12,272 nucleotides of DNA from the NCBI GenBank assembly GCA_905480305.1, contig CAJQPV010000257.1:1-12272 (forward strand). Reading direction: 5' to 3'. The notes below the pieces were generated by a model that had not been told where the DNA came from, did not search any database, and saw only the letters and a list, made by a program, of their open reading frames with translations. This DNA comes from an uncultured Gammaproteobacteria bacterium. GTDB taxonomy: Bacteria; Pseudomonadota; Gammaproteobacteria; UBA9214. Positions 1 to 7,944 of the stretch are shown one piece after another. Made by a program: the position numbers and the translations under genes. Numbering within the stretch: position 1 is the first letter of the stretch; every line of letters starts with the position of its first letter.

Positions 1-94
1 TTTTACTTGTATCAAAATCAGCTGGTAGCGTTGCTGACCCTGATCAAAGCAAGTCGTAATTGCGGAATCAAAGCTGGCGGCGCTACCTCCAGGC
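1..94. other. Non-coding flank downstream of the lactate permease
   Basis: No convincing gene is seen. The stretch lies just after the stop codon of the permease. It holds a 7-bp inverted repeat, GGTAGCG at 24-30 and CGCTACC at 81-87, separated by 50 bp. ATCAAA occurs three times, at 11, 43 and 67. No run of T follows the inverted repeat, so I do not call a terminator. Confidence 0.5.
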
Positions 95-1708
95 CTAGTA
101 AATAACCAGCGCCAGCAGGCCCGCACCTGTGGCATAAAGCAACATGGGTCCCAGCGTAAAGCGAATAATTTGCCCTTCTTTGCCCACCAAACCAACAACC
201 GATGCCGCCGCGACAACATTGACCACGCAAATCATATTGCCTGCGTTGGCGCCAATAATCTGCAATGCCAGCATCACTTGTGAATTCAGGCCCAGGCTGT
301 TGGTAGTAGTCAGCTGCAAGTCGGCGAACATCATATTTGAAAATGTCGCACTGCCGGCAATAAACGAACCCAGGGCTCCAACCATTGGCGCAAATACAGG
401 CCAGGCTCCGGCAAAGGTTTCCGCCGCCAGGCTCCCAAGCGCAAGCGGCATGCTGCTCAGATCTGCCGAATTTACATCTGAGTTCAGGAAGATACGCACC
501 ATAGGCACGGAAGCCGCCAACGCAATTACGGTGGGCCCGAGCGACACTGCAGACTCACGCCATGCGTTCGCCACTTGTACCGCACTCTTCTTGTGGAAGA
601 ACGCCGTAAGTACAACAACCAAAACAAATACCGTTCCGGGCAAATACAGGGTATGTGCGGTTACACTGACATCGGATGACAAAATATTGCGCCACGTCAC
701 CGCAGTTTCAACCAGCCATGCTTTCAGCGGCAGTGCATCCAGGCGGGTAAGAATAAGGAACACCACCACCAGCAGATATGGCAGCCACGCCATGCTCAAC
801 GACAGTGGTTTATCAGGCTTGTCATCGACAATTGCCTCTGCAGTACCAGCATTACTATTATTCAGGTCCGAGGCAAAATCCCAGATTTTTTTCGGCATAA
901 AAATACCGAGCTTTGTGGCGCCGATGCATATCATCAGCCCCGTCAGTGCACCCAATATGGATGGAAACTCTGGTCCCAGAAACTTCGCAACGGCAAGCGC
1001 CGGTAGCGTAAATGAAAACCCGCCAAGCAAGGCAAACCGCCATACCTGTAAACCTTCGCGTACGGATTTATTGGGGCCAAAAAATCGGGTGAGGATCACC
1101 ACCATTAGCAGCGGAATAAAAGAAGCGATAGCAACATCGAACATAACCGCCTGTACCGCTATGGCAGCCAGTTCGTCACTGCCAATACTTTCCAGTCCCT
1201 GGCCAATGCCTACCAGCACCGGCAGTCCTACCGCCCCGGAAGACACTGCGGCACTGTCGGCAATTAACGCTAACACTACCGCTGCCAGCGGCGGAAAGCC
1301 AAGAACCACAAGTAGCGGCGCAACAATTGCCGCCGGCGTTCCAAAGCCGGCAGCGCCCTCTAAAAAAGACACAAACAACCAGCCAATGATGACTGTTTGA
1401 ATGCGGCGGTCGGGGCTGATTTGAAAGAAACCCTCGCGTATCACGGTAATCGCACCACTGTGTTTCAGGGTGTTTAACAGCAGGATGGCACCGAAGATAA
1501 TCCACAGTATGGTCAGTGCAATTACCCAGCCCTGTAGCAGCGATGCTGCGATTTGCAAGAATGACAAGTGCCAAACGAAATAGGCGCTGGCCGCCGTCGC
1601 CAGCAGGCTCACAGGCATGGCTTTGGCTGCAGGTAATCGCATTAGCACAAGCAGCACAAAAACGGCGAGAATCGGCATAGCTGCCGTTAGAAACTGAAGG
1701 AAAGTCAT
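95..1708 (-). CDS. lctP: L-lactate permease family transporter (LctP/LldP)
   Basis: This 537-residue polytopic inner-membrane protein resembles the lactate permease family, which imports lactate or glycolate with protons. The length is close to the usual 530-560 residues. The N-terminus ([17 protein letters not shown]) and the long series of hydrophobic segments to the C-terminus fit the family. The segment around residues 110-170, containing [19 protein letters not shown], matches its most conserved region. I start at the ATG at 1708: the reading frame runs open another 42 codons upstream, but that extension (Cys-rich and not membrane-like) does not look like family sequence. The Shine-Dalgarno match is weak. 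No lactate dehydrogenase gene is adjacent, so the substrate could also be another small hydroxy-acid. The gene is followed by the window edge and preceded by a 298-bp gap, suggesting a separate transcript. Confidence 0.93.
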   Translation of the reverse strand: MTFLQFLTAAMPILAVFVLLVLMRLPAAKAMPVSLLATAASAYFVWHLSFLQIAASLLQGWVIALTILWIIFGAILLLNTLKHSGAITVIREGFFQISPDRRIQTVIIGWLFVSFLEGAAGFGTPAAIVAPLLVVLGFPPLAAVVLALIADSAAVSSGAVGLPVLVGIGQGLESIGSDELAAIAVQAVMFDVAIASFIPLLMVVILTRFFGPNKSVREGLQVWRFALLGGFSFTLPALAVAKFLGPEFPSILGALTGLMICIGATKLGIFMPKKIWDFASDLNNSNAGTAEAIVDDKPDKPLSLSMAWLPYLLVVVFLILTRLDALPLKAWLVETAVTWRNILSSDVSVTAHTLYLPGTVFVLVVVLTAFFHKKSAVQVANAWRESAVSLGPTVIALAASVPMVRIFLNSDVNSADLSSMPLALGSLAAETFAGAWPVFAPMVGALGSFIAGSATFSNMMFADLQLTTTNSLGLNSQVMLALQIIGANAGNMICVVNVVAAASVVGLVGKEGQIIRFTLGPMLLYATGAGLLALVIY

Positions 1709-2006
1709 AGGGGCTCGTGCCGGGGTATATTCTTGATTATGTCCCCATATGCACCTAAAGGTACATGCACATGAGCCGCGATTAGCCAGGCAGTAATATA
1801 ACGCAAGCACGATTATTGTGCCTGGATATAACAAAGCCCCTGTGTCAGATCAGGTAAAAACATCCTGAACACTCAGCAAATCAAAAAGGGTTAATGTCGC
1901 CCGGTTTAATCTGGATGTGTAGGGGTTTGGTTGTTTTATGCGCGGCACAAACCAGTATTAATTATGGAGTATCAGACAGGTTTTATCTTTACATTATTAC
2001 CGGAAA
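1709..2006. other. Intergenic region upstream of lctP
   Basis: This 298-bp gap lies between the permease start and the stop codon of the methyltransferase, both on the minus strand. I see no protein-like frame with a credible start. It presumably holds the lctP promoter, but no clear -35/-10 pair stands out. The notable element is the palindrome at 1749-1766, listed separately. The part from about 1950 is AT-rich compared with its neighbours. No hairpin plus T-run is visible for the upstream operon. Confidence 0.5.
1749..1766. promoter_or_regulatory. Operator-like interrupted palindrome upstream of lctP
   Basis: Read on the minus strand the sequence is ATGTACCTTTAGGTGCAT. The arms ATG-x-ACCT and AGGT-x-CAT are inverted copies around a central TT, with one mismatch per arm pair. 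Its near edge is 41 bp from the lctP start codon, a usual place for a transcription factor site. ATGCAC also recurs directly at 1749 and 1765. I cannot assign a regulator; a GntR-type regulator would be in keeping with lactate permeases but is only a guess. Confidence 0.35.
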
Positions 2007-2528
2007 TTATGTTTTAACCTTTAAGCGGTTGTTGGTGTCTCTGTTGTTGCGGATGTGTTCATTATTATTAAATCCCCGGGCTGATTTCGTCATCCTGTCG
2101 TAGAGAACAACATTCACGGTTGCCGACAGGTTCATGCAGCCATTGGTTGGCACATAGACAACGGCATCCGCCTTGTCCAGAACCTGCTGGCTGATGCCGC
2201 CATCTTCTGGCCCGAAAATATAGAAAGCATTTTCCGGGTGCTGGTATTCGGGCAGGGGCATGGCGTTTTCCGCAAACTCGACGCACACTATTTTCATGTT
2301 CCCGGGGGCAGCTGCTATAAGGCATGTGACGCCGGACAGCGGGATGTCTTCACTTATCTTGCGGCTCATGTCGGGCGCAGCCGGGTTGCGCTGCAATGCC
2401 AGTGGAAAACGCTTGCCGGTATAAAAAACACGGTCGGCTTTAAAGTTACCCGCGGAGCGCATAACCGCGCCTACATTATCCGGACTCTTCGGATTTATTA
2501 ATCCAATGCAGACTTTTTCTTCTTTCAT
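2007..2528 (-). CDS. SpoU/TrmH-family RNA 2'-O-methyltransferase
   Basis: The 173-residue protein is a compact SPOUT-class methyltransferase, expected to methylate a ribose 2'-OH in tRNA or rRNA using S-adenosylmethionine. Motif 1 is seen at residues 12-24 (NPKSPDNVGAVMR, with the conserved Asn and Arg). Motif 2 is at 105-111 (FGPEDGG). Motif 3 is at 129-144 (NGCMNLSATVNVVLYD, with the N-L-S of the knotted SAM pocket). There is no extra N-terminal RNA-binding domain, so it resembles the short TrmL-like members. The exact target cannot be told. The last 20 or so residues form an Asn- and Arg-rich tail that looks like an add-on. GGAAA lies upstream of the ATG. It is the third gene of the run beginning with the DUF2339 gene, 15 bp after yjbQ. 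Confidence 0.88.
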   Translation of the reverse strand: MKEEKVCIGLINPKSPDNVGAVMRSAGNFKADRVFYTGKRFPLALQRNPAAPDMSRKISEDIPLSGVTCLIAAAPGNMKIVCVEFAENAMPLPEYQHPENAFYIFGPEDGGISQQVLDKADAVVYVPTNGCMNLSATVNVVLYDRMTKSARGFNNNEHIRNNRDTNNRLKVKT

Positions 2529-2543
2529 AATAGTATTTCCGGG

Positions 2544-2960
2544 TTATTCACCGGACACGGTGATGGCCAGGTTGCGCCGGTGTCCGGCGCTACGATGTTC
2601 CCACAGGTAGACGCCTTGCCATATGCCCAGGGCACACTGTCCGTCAGTAACCGGCAGGGTCAGATCATGTCCGCAGAGGATGGTCCTGATGTGGGCCGAC
2701 ATGTCATCCGGACCTTCATCGGTGTGATCAAACAGCGGGTCACCGTCAGTAACCAGCCGTGTCATGTAACGATCCAGGTCGCTGCGAACATCGGGGTCGG
2801 CATTTTCACATAGTATCAGCGAGGCGCTGGTGTGCTGCAGGAACACATGGCACAGGCCGGTTGTTACCCCGGACAGGCGTACCTGCTCGCGTATGGCAGC
2901 GGTAATGGATAAGGTACCACGCCCGCGTGTTTCGAAAGACAGTTTTCCCTGCAAGATCAT
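2544..2960 (-). CDS. yjbQ: YjbQ/UPF0047 family protein
   Basis: This 138-residue protein matches the small, widespread YjbQ (UPF0047) family over its whole length. Family hallmarks are visible: LQHTSASL around residues 41-48, HTDEGPDDMSAHIR around 78-91, and the C-terminal LGIWQGVYLWEHR. The conserved His, Asp and Glu residues of these motifs form a metal-binding site in known structures. Family members have been linked to thiamine-phosphate synthase activity, but the true role is uncertain. The start has a good ribosome site (AAGGGGT) in the 24-bp gap after the DUF2339 stop codon, so the genes are very likely co-transcribed. Confidence 0.92.
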   Translation of the reverse strand: MILQGKLSFETRGRGTLSITAAIREQVRLSGVTTGLCHVFLQHTSASLILCENADPDVRSDLDRYMTRLVTDGDPLFDHTDEGPDDMSAHIRTILCGHDLTLPVTDGQCALGIWQGVYLWEHRSAGHRRNLAITVSGE

Positions 2961-2984
2961 GATGAGACCCCTTGTGATTTCGTC

Positions 2985-5612
2985 TTAACCGGATAGCTCG
3001 CTGTTGCTGGCTGCAGTACCATTCTGTTGCATGCGCCGATGCAGCCAGGCCAGTCCCAGCAGGGAAAGCCCCAGGCCCATAAACGAGGCAACCCGTAACA
3101 GACCCTCCAGGTCCGACATGTCGACGATGAATATCTTGGCAATCACCACGGCCAGCAGGGCGATACCTGACTTGTAGAGATCCCGCACATGCCAGCTGGT
3201 TCCGGCAAGGATGGCGGCGATAGCCATCATTAACCAGCTAATGGAATAGCTATACAGTTCGCCGTCACTGGTGGGATTATGCAGGGAAAGGCTGCCACCC
3301 TGCCACAGCTGGCGAATTTCCAGTGACACAAACAGCAGTGTTCCCAGGCCGGCTATAACAAGGGCTGCTTTTCGGAGCTGCGGTTCATGATAGCGCGCTA
3401 TCAGCAGGGCCATGAGTACAGGCAGGCCGTAGGCAAGCAGCAGGATGTTGAATAGCGGTGCGGCACCGATGCTTGCGTTACTCCACCACGGATTATGCAG
3501 GATGACGACAACGCCATAACTGGCCAGCGACAGTGCCAGCAGAATGCGCGAGCACAGTATGTATAGCTGCTTCAGGCTTTCACTGGCCGCGCTGCGGCGG
3601 TAGTAAGTCACTGACAGGGCCGCCCACAGCGAGGCATTGATGGCGGCTTCCCTGAAGCTGTAGCGGTGACTGAATATTTCGCCGTCGTAGAGCCAGTAAC
3701 GTAACTCGGCAGCCAGCGTCAGTACCAGCAGGTGCAGGGTGGCGGCTTCCAGCCACTGCTGTATTTTCGGGTTTGAACGACACTGCAGGGTGGCAAGTGC
3801 ACTGAATATAGTGGCGCCGCCATAGGTCCACAGTGACCAGTGAATGTCGCCCGGGTAGCTCAGCAGCCAGGGGTTAAACGTCAGGCGTGCTACCACCACT
3901 GCCAGCAATGCCTTGATCAGGTAGCCAAGCCAGGGAAGCTGATGGCGTTTCATTAACCAGCTTAACGACAATAGCTGGGCGGACAGAGCCAGCGTCAATC
4001 CGGCCTCGCGGAAATACATGGTCACGGCGAGCGAGTAGGCAAGGTGTGCGCCAAGCGTTAGCCACAGCGCCGTGTCATTGCGATTGCCACGCGCCAGCAA
4101 CACGCCGGCGGCAGCGCCATAGCTTGCGCCGGCAAGCAGCGTCAGCACACTCCAGGGAACGGACTGTGACAGACCATTGACCAGCAGGTAGGCAAGTGCC
4201 AGCCAGGCAAGCGGGGCGAGCAGGGCGAGCGACACCTGGCCGTGTGAAAATCCGCGCTCGCGCACATGCAGCAGTGCCAGACCGCTATAGATGAGACTCA
4301 TAAACCCTGCATAGCTGAGAAAATGCGCTTGTGCTGCCGCCGGCAAACCGGCCAGCACTATCTGCTTAATGGCAGGGTCATAATGGGCCCCGGAAATGAG
4401 CCAGCCGAGCCACTGCACAACCAGGCTTACCCACGGCAGTGCTGCGAGGCTGTCCCGCTGGCGTGCAGCGAAGAACACCACGGCGACCAGCGGTGCCCAC
4501 AATCCCGGGGCGCTTGCGTCGAATCCCTGCCAGTACAGGCTGAATCCCCATGCCAGGATTAGCAGTAACAGGCATATCTGGTTAAGTTGCAGGCGAAACC
4601 TGAAAAGCTTGACGGGTCGAGCGCCAGCTTCCGCAGGGCTTGCAGTGGTCGTTTGGCGCCGGCGTAACAACCAGTCAAAGCCGGGGAGCGCCATCAGACC
4701 CCAGGCCAGCAAGGCAAGATAGGGGCCGCGGAACATGTCTGCCTGTGGCTCGCTGAGTGAAATAAACCACCAGCCAAGACCGCCGGCCATGACACCCCAC
4801 CATAACCAGTAGCGGAACACGTAATGCTGTAACAGCAGCGCGGCGCCGCTGATGATAAGGCTGTAGATCATGGCGGCGACCAGGTTGCTACTGCCGGTGT
4901 TGACCAGGATTGGCACAATATAGGCGCCGATCAGGCCGATGATGGCCAGTAGCGGTCCGTGCAGCAGAGACAATGCCATGGTCATCAGCGAGACAATTGC
5001 CAGCAGTGTAAATACCAGGCGTGGGTCGAGCAGGTGGTAAAGATGCAGGGCGGCGAGCAGGGCAGCATACAGTGTAATGCTGGCACCGCCTGCCAGCGCG
5101 GCGAACACCGGGTCATTGCCACCGTTACGCCGGCGTAACCATTCCGCTGCCGCGTGCAAACCGATTCCGGTGGATATTGCGAGTGAGATACGCGCGCCGG
5201 GTCCAAGCAGTCCCACCTCCATGCTGTACTTGACCATAAAAATACCGGCCAGCGCGACACAGATGCCACCAAGCCAGATCATCCAGTTATCCGCCAGCAG
5301 GGTCTGCCAGCGAGGGGGTTCGTTTGCAGCCGTTGTGACGGGCCTGGATATTATTGGTTGTGGTGGTTGCGGCTGTTTGTCACGGGCGGCTGTTGGTGCA
5401 ATGTAAGGTGTGTCGGTTTTGGCCTGTTTCTTTGCTGCCGTGATGTGTGGTGCGGGTTGTTGAGTCTGTTGCTGCAGCCTGTTCAGCTCCCGTTGTAGTT
5501 GGTTTAACTGCTTGCGTAACCTGCCAGCCCGAAAAAATGCTACCCAGCCTAGTACGGCGCCTGTGACAAGACCCAGGCACATAACAGTTAACAACAGGAT
5601 TTCTGAGCCCAT
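2985..5612 (-). CDS. DUF2339 multi-pass membrane protein
   Basis: This 875-residue protein begins with one membrane helix (residues 3-26). A short coiled coil rich in Leu, Gln and Arg follows (about 28-50), then a Pro/Gln/Thr-rich linker to about residue 100. The rest is a very long hydrophobic domain with probably more than 20 membrane helices. The segment NWMIWLGGICVALAGIF followed by MVKYSMEVGLLGP is the recognisable DUF2339 entry motif. Function is unknown in this family; roles at the cell envelope are often guessed. The gene leads a three-gene run with yjbQ and the RNA methyltransferase. AGGTAGAA precedes the ATG at a suitable distance. It is transcribed divergently from the cytochrome gene at 5853. 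Confidence 0.9.
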   Translation of the reverse strand: MGSEILLLTVMCLGLVTGAVLGWVAFFRAGRLRKQLNQLQRELNRLQQQTQQPAPHITAAKKQAKTDTPYIAPTAARDKQPQPPQPIISRPVTTAANEPPRWQTLLADNWMIWLGGICVALAGIFMVKYSMEVGLLGPGARISLAISTGIGLHAAAEWLRRRNGGNDPVFAALAGGASITLYAALLAALHLYHLLDPRLVFTLLAIVSLMTMALSLLHGPLLAIIGLIGAYIVPILVNTGSSNLVAAMIYSLIISGAALLLQHYVFRYWLWWGVMAGGLGWWFISLSEPQADMFRGPYLALLAWGLMALPGFDWLLRRRQTTTASPAEAGARPVKLFRFRLQLNQICLLLLILAWGFSLYWQGFDASAPGLWAPLVAVVFFAARQRDSLAALPWVSLVVQWLGWLISGAHYDPAIKQIVLAGLPAAAQAHFLSYAGFMSLIYSGLALLHVRERGFSHGQVSLALLAPLAWLALAYLLVNGLSQSVPWSVLTLLAGASYGAAAGVLLARGNRNDTALWLTLGAHLAYSLAVTMYFREAGLTLALSAQLLSLSWLMKRHQLPWLGYLIKALLAVVVARLTFNPWLLSYPGDIHWSLWTYGGATIFSALATLQCRSNPKIQQWLEAATLHLLVLTLAAELRYWLYDGEIFSHRYSFREAAINASLWAALSVTYYRRSAASESLKQLYILCSRILLALSLASYGVVVILHNPWWSNASIGAAPLFNILLLAYGLPVLMALLIARYHEPQLRKAALVIAGLGTLLFVSLEIRQLWQGGSLSLHNPTSDGELYSYSISWLMMAIAAILAGTSWHVRDLYKSGIALLAVVIAKIFIVDMSDLEGLLRVASFMGLGLSLLGLAWLHRRMQQNGTAASNSELSG

Positions 5613-5852
5613 ATTTTCTACCTGGAATGGTTGTATTTATACCTGCTGTTTGCAGCGACCGATCATAATAGCCAAGCGCGGCAGGCCACAGTTATTTTTC
5701 GCGATGCAGGCATTGTAATATTTGTGATGAATCCTGTCGGAGAATGCCCTTTTTTGTTGGTGCGACGTATTATTCCCGTGCCAGGTTCACTATTATGGCG
5801 TGAATTTATTTTCTGTATGCAGGGCTTTTTCTTAACAGGGACGGATTTTCTT
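5613..5852. other. Divergent intergenic region
   Basis: These 240 bp separate the divergent DUF2339 and cytochrome genes and should carry both promoters. The plus frame of the cytochrome stays open across it, but the translation (MYLYLLFAATD onward) has no resemblance to an exported cytochrome and would bury the signal peptide. I see no strong -35/-10 pair or palindrome. Confidence 0.45.
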
Positions 5853-6356
5853 ATGAAAAGAATTATTCAACTGGTCTTTCTGGCGTCACTGATACCGGCC
5901 CTGTGTCAGGGTGAAGAAGACATGCGTCATCAGGTCAAGCAAACGCAATCAGTTGTGGCTGGCCTGTCACCTGAGTTGCAGGCGCTGTTTTCCAGGGAAA
6001 TGCTCGAGTTGCAAAAAGGCATGATGGCGATGGTGCCCCTGTACGTTGCGGGCAAGCTGGATGATATCGAAAAAATTGCAGCTCAAATGGAAAGCAGTTA
6101 CGTGCTCAAGCAGAATCTGACCGAGTCGCAAATGCATGAGTTGCACGCAAAACTTCCCGATGCGTTTATAGAACAGGATCAGCAATTTCACTACCTGGCC
6201 GGCATGCTTGCACATGTCGCGAATGTCGGAAAGACCGAACTGGTGGGCTTTTATATCGCGAAGATGAGTGAAAGCTGCCTTGCCTGTCACAGTGCCTATG
6301 CGACTGACAAGTTTCCTGCCCTGGCTGGCAAAGGGCAGGGCGAGCACAATCACTAG
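5853..6356 (+). CDS. Exported class II-like cytochrome c
   Basis: The 167-residue protein has a signal peptide (MKRIIQLVFLASLIPALCQG, likely cut near residue 20). Its single heme-binding motif CLACH is close to the C-terminus (142-146). A mostly helical body with a heme motif near the end is the layout of class II cytochromes (cytochrome c' or c556 type), so a periplasmic electron-transfer or gas-binding role is likely. The frame is open 74 codons further upstream, but the ATG at 5853 is chosen because it gives a proper signal peptide. A GGGACGG stretch upstream is a possible ribosome site. The gene converges on the soxX-soxA pair, so it is not in the same transcript even though it could work with it. 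Confidence 0.82.
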   Translation: MKRIIQLVFLASLIPALCQGEEDMRHQVKQTQSVVAGLSPELQALFSREMLELQKGMMAMVPLYVAGKLDDIEKIAAQMESSYVLKQNLTESQMHELHAKLPDAFIEQDQQFHYLAGMLAHVANVGKTELVGFYIAKMSESCLACHSAYATDKFPALAGKGQGEHNH

Positions 6357-6384
6357 CGAGGGTGTTAGCGAGCAGTCGGTTTTT

Positions 6385-6758
6385 CTAATACCTGACGGCC
6401 GGCGTTTCTATTTTAAGGCCGTTTGAACGCGACATGATGTAAAGCCCCATCAGGTTGATTTCTTCGGAACCGGCTTCGAACGGTTGCGCGCAATACGTCT
6501 CACATCCAGGCCATCACCTTCACTACCATGGCAGACAGCGCATGATTTCCCCGGGCCTTCCGGTGTCATGTTAAAGAGTTGCTGGCCCTGTTCCAGGGTA
6601 TGCATACCGGGGTTCTCAAAATCATCGTCCTGCATGTCACGCGTGCACTGCTTGATATATTCATAGCCGGAACGTGGTTCACCAGCGGTTGTGTCAGCTG
6701 CCGGCAAGGCCAGCAGCAGGGCAGACACCAACAGCAGGAATTTGTCGGGCAATATCAT
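6385..6758 (-). pseudogene. soxA: Broken soxA (internal deletion plus frame change)
   Basis: SoxA is the catalytic subunit of SoxAX, which attaches thiosulfate to SoxY in the periplasm. It is normally about 270-290 residues with two cytochrome-like domains. Here the frame gives a signal peptide, the typical domain-1 stretch with MQDDDFENPGM (42-52), and heme motif CAVCH (73-77, bases 6542-6528). It then runs into unrelated residues and stops at 6450, 102 codons in. In another frame, open from 6513 and ending with TAG at 6387-6385, the sequence reads AQPFEAGSEEINLMGLYIM and ends SNGLKIETPAVRY. This is the extreme C-terminus of SoxA domain 2. So roughly 150 residues are missing and the frame is changed, with the junction between about 6527 and 6490. 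The start codon overlaps the soxX stop (ATGA). An assembly error would look the same. Confidence 0.82.
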
Positions 6759-7240
6759 TTTAGTGTCACGAGCCAGGCAATCACGTCTTCCACCTGTTGT
6801 GCATTCAGGAAGGTTCTGCCGGCAAAGCGTTTGCCGGGGCGATGAATCAGGCGCGGATCACGGTAAAAACCGGGCATGATCGACATCGGGTTGATTTCAC
6901 GTGTGTCGACGACGCGCAGGCGTATCTGGCCTTCTGTAAGACGCGCTTCGATGCCGGACAGTGGCGGCCCGATGGTGCCATAGGCCTCAACATCCGGGAT
7001 GGGGAGCTGGTGACAGGCGAGGCAATTACCGCGGTCACTGTCGGACGCGATTGCCATGCCGCGCGAGGCATCCCCGGCAAGACCACACAGTGGCTGCGCG
7101 ATAGCGTAGTCGCTAACGTGCCACTGGCAATAATCAGCCGGCAGCGCTTGCTCCCCGGCATTGGCAATACCCTGACCGGTCAACAGCACAAGCTGCAGCA
7201 GCAGGATTCCCGCTAGTAAAAAAATTCGGCCGTGTGTCAT
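6755..7240 (-). CDS. soxX: SoxX, monoheme cytochrome c of SoxAX
   Basis: SoxX is the small electron-accepting subunit of the periplasmic SoxAX thiosulfate-oxidising complex. The 161-residue protein has a signal peptide (residues 1-28) and the heme motif CLACH (73-77), preceded by GDASRGMAIA. Typical SoxX sequence follows: IGPPLSGIEARLTEGQ (90-105), VVDTREINPMSIMPGFY (110-126; Met122 is the likely axial heme ligand) and a C-terminal VEDVIAWLVTLK. Length and order are normal and it looks intact. Cys38 and Cys52 lie outside the heme site and could form a disulfide. The stop overlaps the soxA start by 4 bp, a sign of coupled translation. No clear ribosome site precedes the ATG. soxY, soxZ and soxB are not in the window. 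Confidence 0.93.
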   Translation of the reverse strand: MTHGRIFLLAGILLLQLVLLTGQGIANAGEQALPADYCQWHVSDYAIAQPLCGLAGDASRGMAIASDSDRGNCLACHQLPIPDVEAYGTIGPPLSGIEARLTEGQIRLRVVDTREINPMSIMPGFYRDPRLIHRPGKRFAGRTFLNAQQVEDVIAWLVTLK

Positions 7241-7246
7241 AACATG

Positions 7247-7275
7247 TATCTACACAGTGGCAGTTGTCCGGGCAA
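7247..7275 (-). promoter_or_regulatory. Possible soxX promoter abutting the start codon
   Basis: On the minus strand TTGCCC (7275-7270) and TAGATA (7252-7247) are separated by 17 bp, as in a housekeeping sigma factor promoter. The -10 element ends only 6 bp before the soxX ATG, so transcription would begin at or next to the start codon. That would fit the lack of a ribosome site in front of soxX, but the match may be chance. Confidence 0.3.
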
Positions 7276-7375
7276 CCGACCGCTGTCGTTGTTTTCTGAC
7301 ATTGATGCAGATTAAGTCCTTTACAGGAAAATTTGGGCCGCTCGGCATGGTCATGCAGAAGCGCAGGGGCAGATT

Positions 7376-7402
7376 AAAAATCAACAGGGGCGTGCCTGTT
7401 GA
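7376..7402 (-). terminator. Intrinsic terminator of the hemerythrin-like gene
   Basis: Read on the minus strand, TCAACAGG pairs perfectly with CCTGTTGA (8 bp, positions 7402-7395 and 7388-7381) around a 6-base loop. Five T follow directly (7380-7376). It lies about 60 bp past the stop codon at 7460, so it should end that transcript before soxX. Confidence 0.75.
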
Positions 7403-7459
7403 GCGGACAGGTGCATGGCCGGTCAATCGAGTCCGGGCCTCTGGTTGGGCTTGTGTTGT

Positions 7460-7900
7460 CTAGGCGACCTTGTTGCTGAGTTCCCGGACCAGTGGATAGA
7501 GTTTCTCGGTTTCATCCTGGATCCGCTTGAGTATCAGTTCAAACATATCCTCTGACTCCTTCAGGAACTGGTCGTATTTTGCAATTGCCAGTGTGTCGGC
7601 CTTTTTCTTCGGGCACCATGTTTTTATGTAGGTCGCTATAATTTTTTTGATCTCCTGGGAACCGGACATGAAATTTTTTGCCAGTTGCTGGATTTCATGG
7701 TCTTCGTGCGTCAGCAGCTTGCTGTAGAGATTCTTGTCAACGGTATCAATATGGTGTTTGACTTTTTCTGTATAGCGGTAGAACAGGTCACAGCAGGTCC
7801 CGGTGTCGCACATGGAACGCTCCTTAAACAGGTACAGCAGTACGTTGGAGAGTTCCGTGATGTCGTGGTTTTCTGAATGCAATTCGTCGTAGGTAACCAT
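7460..7900 (-). CDS. Hemerythrin-like (HHE) domain protein
   Basis: This 146-residue, all-helical, cytoplasmic protein without a signal peptide resembles hemerythrin/HHE cation-binding proteins, which use a di-iron site for oxygen, nitric oxide or redox tasks. Likely ligands are His12 (with His8 nearby), His49/His50 in VKHHIDTVDKNLYSKL, His68 in HEDHEIQQL, and Glu130 in RIQDETEKLYPL. Two expected ligands differ: Val54 stands where the HxxxE Glu would be, and Arg126 where the last HxxxE His would be. The site may therefore be altered. A cysteine group is seen (Cys31, Cys36, Cys37, plus Cys96). AAGGAT lies 7 bp before the ATG. It is a single-gene transcript with its own promoter region and terminator. 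Confidence 0.75.
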   Translation of the reverse strand: MVTYDELHSENHDITELSNVLLYLFKERSMCDTGTCCDLFYRYTEKVKHHIDTVDKNLYSKLLTHEDHEIQQLAKNFMSGSQEIKKIIATYIKTWCPKKKADTLAIAKYDQFLKESEDMFELILKRIQDETEKLYPLVRELSNKVA

Positions 7901-7944
7901 TTTATAATCCTTTCTGTTGGTTCCGGCTAGGAAGGTTCATGATG

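Noticed and set aside
144..1400. A 418-codon open frame on the plus strand across lctP
   Set aside because: It is the antisense shadow of the permease. The translation is Ala/Thr/Ser-rich with no family resemblance or membrane pattern, while the minus strand gives a clear permease.
1894..2103. A 69-codon plus-strand frame with hydrophobic residues
   Set aside because: It overlaps the methyltransferase C-terminus, has no ribosome site, and its composition follows from the AT-rich intergenic region.
6395..6422. Inverted repeat ACGGCC and GGCCGT as a terminator between the cytochrome gene and soxA
   Set aside because: No T-run follows in either direction, and the right frame of the soxA remnant runs through it.
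7257..7463. A 68-codon plus-strand frame between soxX and the hemerythrin-like gene
   Set aside because: It covers the hemerythrin terminator and the soxX promoter area, has no ribosome site and no protein-like pattern.
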